From Microbacterium sorbitolivorans (lineage in GTDB: Bacteria; Actinomycetota; Actinomycetes; Actinomycetales; Microbacteriaceae), in NCBI RefSeq assembly GCF_003327285.1, contig NZ_KZ848473.1, positions 434,001 through 498,000 of the forward strand: a DNA stretch of 64,000 nt. The letters are read 5' to 3'. A model generated the notes under the pieces. The model was not told where the DNA came from. It ran no database searches and worked only from the letters and a program-made list of their open reading frames with translations. The translations under genes were made by a program, and so were the position numbers. This document shows, in pieces, positions 8,150-16,456 of the stretch. Positions within the stretch are counted from its first letter, which is position 1. Every line of letters starts with the position of its first letter.

Positions 8150-9067
8150 TTAGGCCGTGAGCCCGTCGACGTAGTCCTGGTTATCGGCGATCCAGTCGGA
8201 AACAACGGGGCCGAAGTCGTCGGGCTGTTCGTCGCCCGAGAACATGACGGCCTCGAGCGACTGGAGCTGGTCGAGGCTCATCTCGAAGTTCGAGAGCCAC
8301 TCGGCGACCTCGGGGAACTCGTCCGCAAAGTCGGCGCGTGCCGTGACCCGCATCGTCTCGGCGTCGCCGAGGGTGTTCTCCGGGTCTTCGAGGTTCTTGA
8401 GGTCGAACTTCGAGTAGGCCCAGTGGGGCTGCCAGAGCGTCACGACGATGTTCTCGCCGGCGTCGGCCGAGGCCTGCAGCTCGGTGAGCATCGCGGCCGT
8501 CGACGAGGTCTGGTAGTCCATGCCCTCGAGGCCGTAGGTCGGGATGACCTTGTTCTGCGTCGCCTCGGTGAGGCCGGCGCCGGGCTCGATGCCGACGATC
8601 GTATTGCCGAACTCGTCGGCGTGATCGGCGAGCTCGGTCAGCGAGTCGATCGGGGCATCGGCGTTGACCGCGATCGTGTTCTGGGCGTCCTCGTTCCAGG
8701 TGCCCAGGGTCGCGATGTCGTCGCCGTACTTCTCCATGTAGGTCTTGTGGGTCAGCGGCATCCACGTGTCGGTGTAGAAGTCGTAGTCGCCGGCGGCAAG
8801 GCCCGCGTACACGGTGGCGGCGTCGGCGTACTCGACGTTGACGGTGTAGCCCTGCTCCTCGAGCACTGCCTTCCAGAGTTCGGAGCTCGCGACGCCTTCG
8901 TCCCAGCCGGCGATAGCGGGGATCGTGAGGGTGCCCTTCGAGTCATCGCCCGACGAGGATCCGCCGGAGGCGACGTCGTCCGCGGTCGCGACGCAGCCCG
9001 CGAGGGCGAGGGTGGCGGCACCGAGGGCGGCGCCGGAGAAGAGGAGTTTGCGGTTTCGGGTGAGCAT
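8150..9067 (-). CDS. Glycine betaine/proline ABC transporter binding lipoprotein (second copy)
   Basis: A 305-residue lipoprotein with lipobox LAGC after a short basic N-terminus (MLTRNRKLLF). Its fold-defining blocks match those of its two neighbours: AGWDEGVASSELWKAVLEEQGY, DTWMPLTHKTYMEKYGDD, IPTYGLEGMDYQTSS and TLWQPHWAYSKFD. Where the neighbours have TLWEPHW, this copy has Gln. Together with the differing DTW(L/M)P and DVWEP loops, this suggests that the paralogues differ in ligand preference (inference). It lies in the middle of the binding-protein series, flanked by intergenic hairpins on both sides. Confidence 0.93.
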   Translation of the reverse strand: MLTRNRKLLFSGAALGAATLALAGCVATADDVASGGSSSGDDSKGTLTIPAIAGWDEGVASSELWKAVLEEQGYTVNVEYADAATVYAGLAAGDYDFYTDTWMPLTHKTYMEKYGDDIATLGTWNEDAQNTIAVNADAPIDSLTELADHADEFGNTIVGIEPGAGLTEATQNKVIPTYGLEGMDYQTSSTAAMLTELQASADAGENIVVTLWQPHWAYSKFDLKNLEDPENTLGDAETMRVTARADFADEFPEVAEWLSNFEMSLDQLQSLEAVMFSGDEQPDDFGPVVSDWIADNQDYVDGLTA

Positions 9068-9118
9068 GTTTTCGTCCTTCCTGGCCTTCGAGTACCTCTC
9101 GAACGCCGGTGTACGACG

Positions 9119-9151
9119 AAGGGGCCGTCACCTGGCCGGTGACGACCCCTT
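9119..9151 (-). promoter_or_regulatory. Intergenic hairpin between first and second binding-protein genes
   Basis: On the minus strand a 14-bp stem (AAGGGGTCGTCACC, one G-U pair) with a five-base loop occupies the spacer. It is placed like the hairpin before the third copy, so each duplicated gene is preceded by its own stem. Confidence 0.5.
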
Positions 9152-9173
9152 CCTCACACGTGTGTTGTGTCGG

Positions 9174-10079
9174 TCAGGCGGTGAGCCCGTCGACGTAGTC
9201 CTGGTTGTCGGCGATCCACTCGCGCACGATGGGCTCCCAGTCGGTTGCGTCGGGGTTCTGGTTGAACATCAGGTCCTCGAGGCCGGCGAGCAGCTCGGTG
9301 TCCATCGTGAAGTTGGCGAGCCAGCCCTCGACCTCGGAGAAGTCGTCGGCGAAGCCCTCGCGGCTGTACACGTTGAGCGACTCGGCGGATCCGAGGGCGC
9401 CCTTCGGGTCGTCGAGGTTCTTGATGTCGTATGCCGAGTAGGCCCAGTGGGGCTCCCACAGCGTGACGACGACGTTCTCGCCAGCGTTCTCGGCGGCCTG
9501 CAGCTCGGCGAGCATCGCGGGGGTCGACGAGGTCTGGAAGGTCATGCCCTCGAGGCCATACTCGGGGATGACCGAGTTGTTCATCGCGCCCGTGAGGCCC
9601 GCGCCGGGCTCGATGCCGACGATCGTGTTGCCGAACTCATCGGCGTGCGCCGCGAGATCCTCGAGCGAGTCGATCGGGGCATCGGCGTTGACCGCGACGG
9701 TCAGCTTCGAGTCCTCGTTCCAGGTGCCGACCTTCTCGATGCCGTCGCCGTACTTGTCGAGGTACTCGGCGTGGGTCGTGGGCTCCCAGACGTCGGTCGT
9801 GACGTCGTAGTCGCCGTCGCTCAGACCCTGGAATACCGTACCGGCGTCGACGGCGTCGACCTCGACCGTGTACCCGGCGTCCTCGAGGATGACGCGCCAC
9901 AGCTCGGTGGTGGCGATGCCCTCCTCCCAGCCGCTGAACTCGGCGATCTTGATGGTGCCCTTCGAGTCGTCCGAGCTCGAGGATCCGCCTGCGATGTCCT
10001 CCGCGGAGGCGACGCAACCCGTGAGGGAGAGCGCGCCGGCCGCGATGAGGGTGGTGACGGAGACGATCCGCTTCTTCAT
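9174..10079 (-). CDS. Glycine betaine/proline ABC transporter binding lipoprotein (first copy)
   Basis: A 301-residue lipoprotein, the closest of the three to the permease gene (37 bases). The signal peptide MKKRIVSVTTLIAAGAL ends in lipobox LTGC. It is the most divergent copy, with SGWEEGIATTELWRVILEDAGY, DVWEPTTHAEYLDKYGD, IPEYGLEGMTFQTSS and TLWEPHWAYSAYD. Being first after the membrane and ATPase subunits, it is probably the ancestral partner, and the two downstream copies are later duplications (inference). Osmotic control is typical of such systems, but no regulatory site could be assigned. Confidence 0.93.
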   Translation of the reverse strand: MKKRIVSVTTLIAAGALSLTGCVASAEDIAGGSSSSDDSKGTIKIAEFSGWEEGIATTELWRVILEDAGYTVEVDAVDAGTVFQGLSDGDYDVTTDVWEPTTHAEYLDKYGDGIEKVGTWNEDSKLTVAVNADAPIDSLEDLAAHADEFGNTIVGIEPGAGLTGAMNNSVIPEYGLEGMTFQTSSTPAMLAELQAAENAGENVVVTLWEPHWAYSAYDIKNLDDPKGALGSAESLNVYSREGFADDFSEVEGWLANFTMDTELLAGLEDLMFNQNPDATDWEPIVREWIADNQDYVDGLTA

Positions 10080-10116
10080 GCTGTGTGTTTCCTTTCGTGT
10101 CAGCCTGTCAGGGACG

Positions 10117-11046
10117 TCAGGCTGCTACTTCCTGCTTGGCGGCGCGGCGCTTCGCGATGAAGCCGCGAATCTGCGCGAGCACGCCCATGTTCTTGCCGAA
10201 GGCGCCCGTGAGGCGGTCGAGGATGATCGCGATCACGACGACCGAGAGACCGGCCTCCACGCCGAGCGCGGTGTCGAGGCGACCGAGGCTCGCGTAGACG
10301 TCGCCTCCGAGTCCGCCGGCACCGACCATGCCCGCGATGACGACCATCGAGAGCGAGAGCATGATGACCTGGTTCACGCCGGCCATGATCGAAGGCAGCG
10401 CGAGGGGGAGCTGGATCTGGCGCAGGATGCGGCTGGGCGACGCGCCGAAGGCCTGGCCGGCCTCGACGACCTCGCTGTCGACGCCGCGGATGCCGAGCTC
10501 GGTGAGTCGGACTCCGGGGGCGAGCGAGAACAGAATCGTCGCGACGATGCCGGGCGCCACGCCGACGCGCAGCAACAGCAGGGCGGGGACGAGGTACACG
10601 AACGCCGGCATGGTCTGCAGGAGGTCGAGCACAGGGCGGAGGATCGCCGAGACGCGGTTGCTCTTCGCGGCGGCGATACCGAGCGGGATCGCGATAAGCA
10701 GCGACCAGAAGGTCGCGACGATCACGAGCGACAGGGTCGCCATGGCGTTGTCCCACTGCGCGACCGAGGCGATGAACAGCAGGCCGACGAGCGTGCCGAC
10801 GCCGAAGATCCAGCCGCGTGCGAGCAGCGCGATCAGAACGATCACGACCATGATCACCGACATGCCGGTGACGGCGAGCTGCCCGGGGACGATCCAGAAA
10901 TAGTCGGCGCCCAGCAGCGTGTACAGGAGGTTGTACATGCCGGTGAAGATGGTGCGGAGCACGTCGAAGAGCCCGTGCGCGTTCGCGACGAGCCAGTCGA
11001 CGACGTCGGCGGCCCAGGATCCGAGGGGAAGACGGGGGAAGTCCAT
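10117..11046 (-). CDS. Glycine betaine/proline ABC transporter permease
   Basis: A 309-residue ProW-type permease with several membrane helices, for example in the segments around VIMVVIVLIALLARGWIFG, VIVATFWSLLIAIPLGIAAA and FVYLVPALLLLRVG. The cytoplasmic EAA loop that docks the ATPase is visible as VEAGQAFGASPSRILRQIQLP. A single permease gene implies a homodimer. The ATG overlaps the stop of the ATPase gene by one base (TGATG), so the two are translationally coupled. It imports compatible solutes across the cytoplasmic membrane using the ATPase at 11046-12350. Confidence 0.94.
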   Translation of the reverse strand: MDFPRLPLGSWAADVVDWLVANAHGLFDVLRTIFTGMYNLLYTLLGADYFWIVPGQLAVTGMSVIMVVIVLIALLARGWIFGVGTLVGLLFIASVAQWDNAMATLSLVIVATFWSLLIAIPLGIAAAKSNRVSAILRPVLDLLQTMPAFVYLVPALLLLRVGVAPGIVATILFSLAPGVRLTELGIRGVDSEVVEAGQAFGASPSRILRQIQLPLALPSIMAGVNQVIMLSLSMVVIAGMVGAGGLGGDVYASLGRLDTALGVEAGLSVVVIAIILDRLTGAFGKNMGVLAQIRGFIAKRRAAKQEVAA

Positions 11047-12350
11047 CAGTTCGCCTCCTTCGAGTCGGTGGCCGGCACATCGGGCTCAGAATCGGCGAGG
11101 ACCTGGTCGATGATGCTCGTGGGAACGGGCTCGTGCGGGAGGGTGATCTCGCCGGTCGCGTCGGGGCCGGGGCCGAGGGCTGCGAGCAGGGTGACTCGCG
11201 GGATGACGCCGACGAGGCGCTCGTCCTCGTCGACCACGGCGAGCGGCAGGGGCGACTCGACGGCGGGAACGAAGATGTCGATGAGCACGTCGCTCGCCTG
11301 CACGACGGAGGGGACCGGCTTGATGATGCCGGCGAGCGAGCGGTCGCCGCGTCGCACGGCCTTGACGGCGTCACGGTCGGAGACCATGCCGATGAGCTTG
11401 CGGTTGCGGTCGACGACGAAGACGGCGGCGAGGAACGGCTCGCGCATCGCGCGGAGGGCCGTGCGGGGGCCCGAGGTCTCGGAGACGACGGGACGCGGCT
11501 TCTCCATGACGTTGCCGGCCGTGAGGACACGGGCGCGGTCGACGTCCTGCACGAACTGCTCGACGTAGTCGTTCGCGGGGTCGGTGAGGATGTCCTCGGG
11601 CGACCCGATCTGCACGATGCGGCCGTCGCGCATGACGGCGATGCGGTCGCCGAGGAACATGGCCTCGTTGAGATCGTGCGTAATGAAGATGATCGTCTTG
11701 TGCAGCTTCTGCTGTAGCTCGACGAGCTGCTCCTGCATCTCGCGGCGGATCAGCGGATCCAGCGCGCTGAACGCCTCGTCCATCAGGAGGATGTCGGTGT
11801 CGGCGGCGAGGGCGCGGGCGATGCCCACGCGCTGCTGCATGCCGCCGGAGAGCTCGTTCGGGAACTTGTCGCCCCACGAGCCGAGGTCGACCATGTCGAG
11901 GATCTCCTGGGCGCGCGCGAGGCGCTTGGCCTGGGGGACGCCCTGGATCTCGAGCGGGTAGGCGACGTTGTCGATGACGGTGCGATGCGGGAGCAGGGCG
12001 AAGTGCTGGAAGACCATCGAGATCGACGAGCGTCGGATCTCGCGGAGCTTCTTGTCGGAGATGGTCGTGATCTCCTGGCCGTTGATCTGGAGCTTGCCCG
12101 CGGTCGCGTCGTGCAGACCGTTGAGCATGCGGATCAGGGTCGATTTTCCGGATCCGGAAAGACCCATCACGACGAAGATCTCGCCGCGGTTGACCTCGAA
12201 GGAGGCGTCGATCACGGCGGCGGTCACGCCATCGATCTGGTCGCGGGGTGTGCCCTTGCGGAGTTTCTCGACTGCGTCGTGGGTGCGTCGGCCAAAGACC
12301 TTGAACAGGCCCTCGGCGCGGACGAGCACCTCGGTATCAGTATCACTCAC
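11046..12350 (-). CDS. Glycine betaine/proline ABC transporter ATPase with CBS domains
   Basis: A 434-residue ATPase of the ProV/OpuAA type. Walker A is GLSGSGKST, the signature is LSGGMQQRVGIARALA, and Walker B is DILLMDEAFSALDP. After the ATPase core come two CBS motifs (about residues 290-400), which in OpuA-type importers sense ionic strength. GTG 12350 (VSDTDTEVLVRAEGLFKVFG) gives the usual family start. ATG 12377 is possible, and a much longer open frame reaches 12578. None has a clear ribosome-binding site. It is first in the five-gene operon. The 281-base spacer to the divergent sufS-like gene must hold the promoter. Confidence 0.92.
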   Translation of the reverse strand: MSDTDTEVLVRAEGLFKVFGRRTHDAVEKLRKGTPRDQIDGVTAAVIDASFEVNRGEIFVVMGLSGSGKSTLIRMLNGLHDATAGKLQINGQEITTISDKKLREIRRSSISMVFQHFALLPHRTVIDNVAYPLEIQGVPQAKRLARAQEILDMVDLGSWGDKFPNELSGGMQQRVGIARALAADTDILLMDEAFSALDPLIRREMQEQLVELQQKLHKTIIFITHDLNEAMFLGDRIAVMRDGRIVQIGSPEDILTDPANDYVEQFVQDVDRARVLTAGNVMEKPRPVVSETSGPRTALRAMREPFLAAVFVVDRNRKLIGMVSDRDAVKAVRRGDRSLAGIIKPVPSVVQASDVLIDIFVPAVESPLPLAVVDEDERLVGVIPRVTLLAALGPGPDATGEITLPHEPVPTSIIDQVLADSEPDVPATDSKEAN

Positions 12351-12631
12351 GTGTATTTTGCTGCCGGCGCGCCGCATGACGCAGTACGCGCGCTCAGCCC
12401 TAAGTAGATGAATTTCTTCTTCACTGCCGGCGGCCGTGTCGTACGCGAACACCGCGGATGGTACAGATTGACGTTCTGCGTGTCGACAATCTGACAGACC
12501 AAGCTTACGCATACTGGTCGATAAGGCGAAATTCAGCGTGTCGTTCGTCATATGAGTCGGCTCCCGCGCCGCTGTCATCTCGGTGAGAGAAGATGGAAGA
12601 ACACCTCCCGCAATCCGTGATGGAGTTCTTC

Positions 12632-13885
12632 ATGTCACACGCCCTCGGCGTCAACGTCCGCGCAGACTTCCCGTTCTTCGCGGCACACCCCTCAGCCGTC
12701 TACCTCGACACCGGCGCGACGAGCCAACGGCCCGCGCGCGTCATCGATGCCGAGGCCGACTTCGTGCGCAGCGATTACGCGGCCGTGCACCGCGGATCCT
12801 CGATGGCGACGGGCGAGGCGACCTGGGCTTTCGAGAGCGCGCGCGAGCGCGTCGCGGCCTTCGTGGGCGCGGGGGAGCGCGAGATCGTCTGGACGCAGAA
12901 CGCGACCGACGCCCTGAACATGGTGGCGCTTGGCATGGCCGACGCCTCGGCCGGCCTCGGTGACGAGCGCTTCGCGCTGCACCCGGGCGACGAGATCGTC
13001 ATCACGGAGGCGGAGCACCACGCGAACCTCATCCCGTGGCAGCGGCTGGCGGCGAAGACAGGCGCGGTGCTGCGCTGGGCGAGCGTTGACGAGCGCGGCC
13101 TCTGGAGCCTCGACGGGATCCGCGAGGTGATCGGAGAGAAGACGCGCGTCGTCGCGTTCGCGCACGTCTCGAACGTGACGGGCCAGATCGCGCCGGTCGC
13201 GGAGATCGTGGAGCTGGCGCAGCGGGTGGGGGCCTTCACGGTGCTCGACGCGTGCCAGTCTGCCCCGCACATGCCGCTGGACTTGCGGGGGCTCGGGGTC
13301 GATTTCGCGGCCTTCTCGGCGCACAAGATGCTGGGCCCGACGGGCATCGGCGCGCTCTACGGGCGCGGAGACCTGCTCGACGCGTTCCCGCCGGCCCGCA
13401 CGGGCGGATCCATGATTACGGTGGTCTCGATGGAGACGGCGGACTTCCTGCCGGCGCCGAACCGCTTCGAGGCGGGAACGCAGGCCGTGAGCCAGTCGGT
13501 GGGATTCGGCGCGGCGGTCGACTACCTGTCGGGGCTCGGCATGGACGCGGTCGCGGCACACGAGCACGAGATCTCGCAGGCTCTCGTGGAGGCGGTCGAG
13601 CGGATCCCGGGCGTGCGCCTGATTGGGCCGGCGGCCGGGGAATACAGAGCGGCGCTCGCGAGTTTTATCGTTGACGGCGTGCACGCGCACGACGTTGGCC
13701 AGTTCCTCGACGATCGCGGTATCACGGTTCGCACGGGGCACCACTGCGCGCAGCCGCTACACCGGGCGCTGGGCACGGCGTCGTCGACGCGCGCGAGCGC
13801 GGGCGTCTACTCGACGCTCGACGACGTGGCGGCGTTCGGCGCCGCACTGGCAGAAGTACGCGGATTTTTTGGAGCGGATCGATGA
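12632..13885 (+). CDS. SufS-type cysteine desulfurase
   Basis: A 417-residue class V aminotransferase. It uses pyridoxal phosphate to take sulfur from cysteine for Fe-S cluster assembly. The PLP lysine sits in SAHKMLGPTGIGALYG, and the persulfide cysteine in TGHHCAQPLHR. Further family blocks are TQNATDALNMVAL, EAEHHANLIPWQ and DACQSAPH. The chosen ATG (MSHALGV) has GGAG six bases upstream; ATG 12593 and 12620 are in frame but lack a site. It overlaps sufU by four bases (ATGA). No sufB, sufC or sufD is nearby, so the scaffold must be elsewhere in the genome. Confidence 0.92.
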   Translation: MSHALGVNVRADFPFFAAHPSAVYLDTGATSQRPARVIDAEADFVRSDYAAVHRGSSMATGEATWAFESARERVAAFVGAGEREIVWTQNATDALNMVALGMADASAGLGDERFALHPGDEIVITEAEHHANLIPWQRLAAKTGAVLRWASVDERGLWSLDGIREVIGEKTRVVAFAHVSNVTGQIAPVAEIVELAQRVGAFTVLDACQSAPHMPLDLRGLGVDFAAFSAHKMLGPTGIGALYGRGDLLDAFPPARTGGSMITVVSMETADFLPAPNRFEAGTQAVSQSVGFGAAVDYLSGLGMDAVAAHEHEISQALVEAVERIPGVRLIGPAAGEYRAALASFIVDGVHAHDVGQFLDDRGITVRTGHHCAQPLHRALGTASSTRASAGVYSTLDDVAAFGAALAEVRGFFGADR

Positions 13886-14322
13886 GCAGCGCACTCGAGC
13901 AGATGTACCAGGAACTGATCCTGGACCACTCGAAGACCCCGGAGGGCAAGGGCGACCCGTCGGTTCACCCCTTCACGCACCACGAGCTGAACCCGTCGTG
14001 TGGCGACGAGATCACGCTCGGCATCACGGTCGAGGACGGAAAGATCGCGGGCCTCGCCTGGGAGGGCGACGGCTGCAGCATCTCGATGTCGTCGGCGTCG
14101 ATCATGAGCGAGCTCCTCGAGGGAGCGTCGCGTGAGGACGCGCTGCGCCGCATCGACGAGTTCCGCAACATGATGCGCTCGCGCGGCGTGGTCGAGCCGA
14201 CGGAAGAGCTCGGCGACGCGGCGGCCTTCCGCAACACGGCAAAGTACGTGATGCGCATTAAGTGCGCCATGCTCGCCTGGGTCGCGCTTGAGGCCGACCT
14301 GCGGGCGTCGCTCGTCGCGTAG
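13882..14322 (+). CDS. sufU: SufU-type sulfurtransferase for the SufS partner
   Basis: A 146-residue zinc-dependent sulfur acceptor that takes the persulfide from SufS. The ligands can be seen: Cys in NPSCGDEITL, Asp and Cys in EGDGCSISMSSAS, and Cys in RIKCAMLAW. The SufU-specific insertion relative to IscU is present, and the length is typical. The start overlaps the SufS stop as ATGA, so the two proteins are made together. Confidence 0.94.
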   Translation: MSSALEQMYQELILDHSKTPEGKGDPSVHPFTHHELNPSCGDEITLGITVEDGKIAGLAWEGDGCSISMSSASIMSELLEGASREDALRRIDEFRNMMRSRGVVEPTEELGDAAAFRNTAKYVMRIKCAMLAWVALEADLRASLVA

Positions 14323-14367
14323 TAACGCGGGGCCGCGGATCCGGTGCCGCGATGGCGTGGATCCGGG

Positions 14368-15216
14368 TTAGACGCCGGGGACGCGCAGCATGATCTCCTG
14401 CGCGGTGCTGGCGACGAGGGTGCCGTCCTGCGTGTAGAAGCGCCCGGTGTTCATGCCGCGGCCGCCCTGGGTGGAGGGCGACTCGTTGACGTAGAGAAGC
14501 CAGTCGTCGACGCGCGTGAAGCGGTGCCACCAGATGGCGTGGTCGAGGCTCGCCGACTTGATGCCGGGAACGCGCCAGTTCACGCCGTTGGCACGGAGGG
14601 ATGGCTCCTGGATCGAAAAGTCGCTCATGTAGGCGAGCACGGCGCGGTGGAGGCCGGGGTCGTCGGAGATCGGTTCGCGAACGCGCATCCAGGTGGCCTG
14701 GGTTCCGGATCCGTCGGGCTCGATCGGCACGCGGCGGGCCTCGATCGGATTGGAGCGGAGCAGGAAGAAGGACCCGGCCATGTCGTCGCTCGGCTCGATC
14801 TCGTCGGGCGAGGGGACGCTCGGCATGGGCGTCTGGTGGTCGAGGCCGCTGTCTTCGGTCTGGAACGAGATGATGCCGGAGAAGATCGGGGTGCCACTCT
14901 GGTAGGCCTGCACGCGGCGGCGCGAGAAGGAGCGGCCGTCGTGGATCCGGTCGACGGCGAAGGTGATGGGCAGGTCGAGATCGCCGGGGCGGAGGAAATA
15001 TCCGTGCATCGAGTGGGGGTGCTGGGTCTCGTCGACGGTCGCGGCCGCGGCGACGACGCACTGGGAGACGACCTGGCCGCCGTAGACGCGGCCGGTCGGG
15101 ATCGGGTGCGAGCCGCCGACGAAGATGTCTTCGCTCGTGCGGGCGCCGGTGTCCTCCAGGCGGAGGACCTTCAGCATCATGTCGACGGGCTTTTTGAAGT
15201 CGATCTCGAAGGTCAC
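14368..15216 (-). CDS. tesB: Acyl-CoA thioesterase II
   Basis: A 282-residue double hot-dog protein that hydrolyses medium- and long-chain acyl-CoA in the cytoplasm. Family motifs are GRVYGGQVVSQCVVAA in the first half and SLDHAIWWHRF in the second, with Asp, Thr and Gln available for the thioesterase triad. The start is a GTG only 18 bases from the divergent ATG at 15235. With no room for a ribosome-binding site plus promoter, at least one of the two transcripts is probably leaderless. Confidence 0.93.
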   Translation of the reverse strand: MTFEIDFKKPVDMMLKVLRLEDTGARTSEDIFVGGSHPIPTGRVYGGQVVSQCVVAAAATVDETQHPHSMHGYFLRPGDLDLPITFAVDRIHDGRSFSRRRVQAYQSGTPIFSGIISFQTEDSGLDHQTPMPSVPSPDEIEPSDDMAGSFFLLRSNPIEARRVPIEPDGSGTQATWMRVREPISDDPGLHRAVLAYMSDFSIQEPSLRANGVNWRVPGIKSASLDHAIWWHRFTRVDDWLLYVNESPSTQGGRGMNTGRFYTQDGTLVASTAQEIMLRVPGV

Positions 15217-15219
15217 ACG

Positions 15220-15230
15220 CCTAGTCTAGG
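15220..15230. promoter_or_regulatory. Palindrome between divergent leaderless genes
   Basis: The 11-base palindrome CCTAGTCTAGG fills most of the 18-base gap between tesB (GTG 15216) and the plus-strand gene (ATG 15235). It contains TAGTCT/TAGACT, -10-like hexamers in both directions, and could also be an operator. This is inference from position and symmetry. Confidence 0.4.
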
Positions 15231-15234
15231 AACG

Positions 15235-15906
15235 ATGAGTGAGCGACTGGTGATGGCGGATCCAGAATCTGCCCAGGACGTGCTGACCTTCGCGGGGCGC
15301 GCGGCGCGCGCGGGCGAAGAAGGCGTGCGAGTGCAGGCAGCGGGCGGAACGCTCGTGATGACGGCGGCGGCGCTCGCGCCGAAGGGGCTGCTCGATCGCA
15401 CGCCGACGGTGCTCGCGATGCGCATGCTGCACGCGGATCCGGAACTCGAATGCGACTTCGTCGTGGAGTCGCTCGAGAAGGACACGGATCCGCGAAACAT
15501 CGTGCTGCCGGACGAGGCGATCTCGCCGGCGTGGGCGGGCATTGCGCCACCGCGCGGGGGCTGGGAGTACGCGGGCGACATCGACGCGGCGGTTCTCGCG
15601 AACCGTGCCCAGTGGGGCATTGCGGCGGTGGCGCGCCAGATCCCGGAGAACCCGGGCGAGGACGCGGTGCGAGCGGTGCGCGGAGCGGTGTGGGGGCCGC
15701 CGGACGAGGACCTTGAGGGGCTTCCGCTCGGGGTGGCGTTCGCGGCGTTCACGTTCGGGTTTATCTCGGGCGAGGAGCGCGCGCAGGTGTTCGCGGCGGG
15801 GCGCTGGACGCGGGTCTCGCTGCAGCGCGGGCACATTCTTTCGCGCGGGCCGGCGGTCAGCGGACTAACGGCGGTGCGTCGCACGGGCGGTTCCGAGGAA
15901 GCGTAA
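15235..15906 (+). CDS. Uncharacterised actinobacterial protein
   Basis: A 223-residue protein with no signal peptide or membrane helix. A conserved-looking core reads WAGIAPPRGGWEYAGDID, then VARQIPENPGEDAVRAVRGAVWG and a C-terminal VSLQRGHILSRGP. Clustered prolines, tryptophans and glycines suggest a folded alpha/beta domain. The ATG lies close to a -10-like TAGTCT and has only a weak AGGAA before it, which suggests leaderless translation. It is transcribed away from tesB and towards two Nudix genes. I do not recognise a named domain. Confidence 0.75.
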   Translation: MSERLVMADPESAQDVLTFAGRAARAGEEGVRVQAAGGTLVMTAAALAPKGLLDRTPTVLAMRMLHADPELECDFVVESLEKDTDPRNIVLPDEAISPAWAGIAPPRGGWEYAGDIDAAVLANRAQWGIAAVARQIPENPGEDAVRAVRGAVWGPPDEDLEGLPLGVAFAAFTFGFISGEERAQVFAAGRWTRVSLQRGHILSRGPAVSGLTAVRRTGGSEEA

Positions 15907-15937
15907 GGGCGGGACCGTGCCGGGGGATGATGGGGGA

Positions 15938-16387
15938 ATGTCGATTGATCGTTCCTACATCCGCGTCAAGGCCATGCTGATCATTCCTCACGAGGATGGC
16001 CTCCGCCACCTCGTGAGCGTCAACGACCCGACGACCGAGAACTCGGCGGGATTTCACCGTCTCATCGGCGGGAGCGTCGAACTCGGCGAGACGCATCGCG
16101 ATGCGATCATTCGCGAGATCGACGAGGAGCTCGGGGCCCGCATCATTGACCTCAGGCACCTCGGGATGATCGAGAACATCTTCCGGTTCAACGGCGAGCT
16201 CGGCCACGAGATCGTCGCGCTGTACTCGGGCACCCTTGATCCCTCGCCCGCCGACGAGGGCGGGACGCTCACCGAGTCGGACGGCTCGGTCGTGCCGGTC
16301 GAGTGGCGCCCGATCAACGACGCGGATCCGGCGATCCCGCTCTATCCCGCGGGCGCGGAGGAGTGGGTGCGATCTTTGATCGGGTAG
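15938..16387 (+). CDS. Nudix hydrolase
   Basis: A 149-residue single-domain Nudix protein. The Nudix box is complete: GGSVELGETHRDAIIREIDE followed by ELGA, fitting GX5EX7REUXEEXGU, so metal binding and phosphoanhydride cleavage should be intact. The start has GGGGGA directly upstream; an ATG seven codons earlier (15917) is possible but unlikely. The substrate (nucleotide sugar, oxidised nucleotide or other) cannot be read from the sequence. A second, fused Nudix gene lies 69 bases downstream on the same strand. Confidence 0.93.
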   Translation: MSIDRSYIRVKAMLIIPHEDGLRHLVSVNDPTTENSAGFHRLIGGSVELGETHRDAIIREIDEELGARIIDLRHLGMIENIFRFNGELGHEIVALYSGTLDPSPADEGGTLTESDGSVVPVEWRPINDADPAIPLYPAGAEEWVRSLIG

Positions 16388-16456
16388 GGCGCGGTCGGCT
16401 AAGCGGATGGCGGTATCCGACATTCTCGACGGATCGCCGTCATACACAATGGAGCG

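Noticed and set aside
8097..9151. Hairpins between the binding-protein genes as units of a CRISPR-like repeat array
   Set aside because: They differ in sequence, occur once per spacer and flank coding genes. There is no regular repeat-spacer array anywhere in the window.
7252..10160. Long plus-strand frames opposite the three binding-protein genes
   Set aside because: They repeat the same antisense pattern three times because the sense genes are paralogues. The minus strand has signal peptides and lipoboxes.
12632..14322. sufS-sufU as the end of a full suf operon
   Set aside because: No sufB, sufC, sufD or sufR lies on either side. The upstream neighbour is the divergent betaine transporter and the downstream one is convergent tesB.
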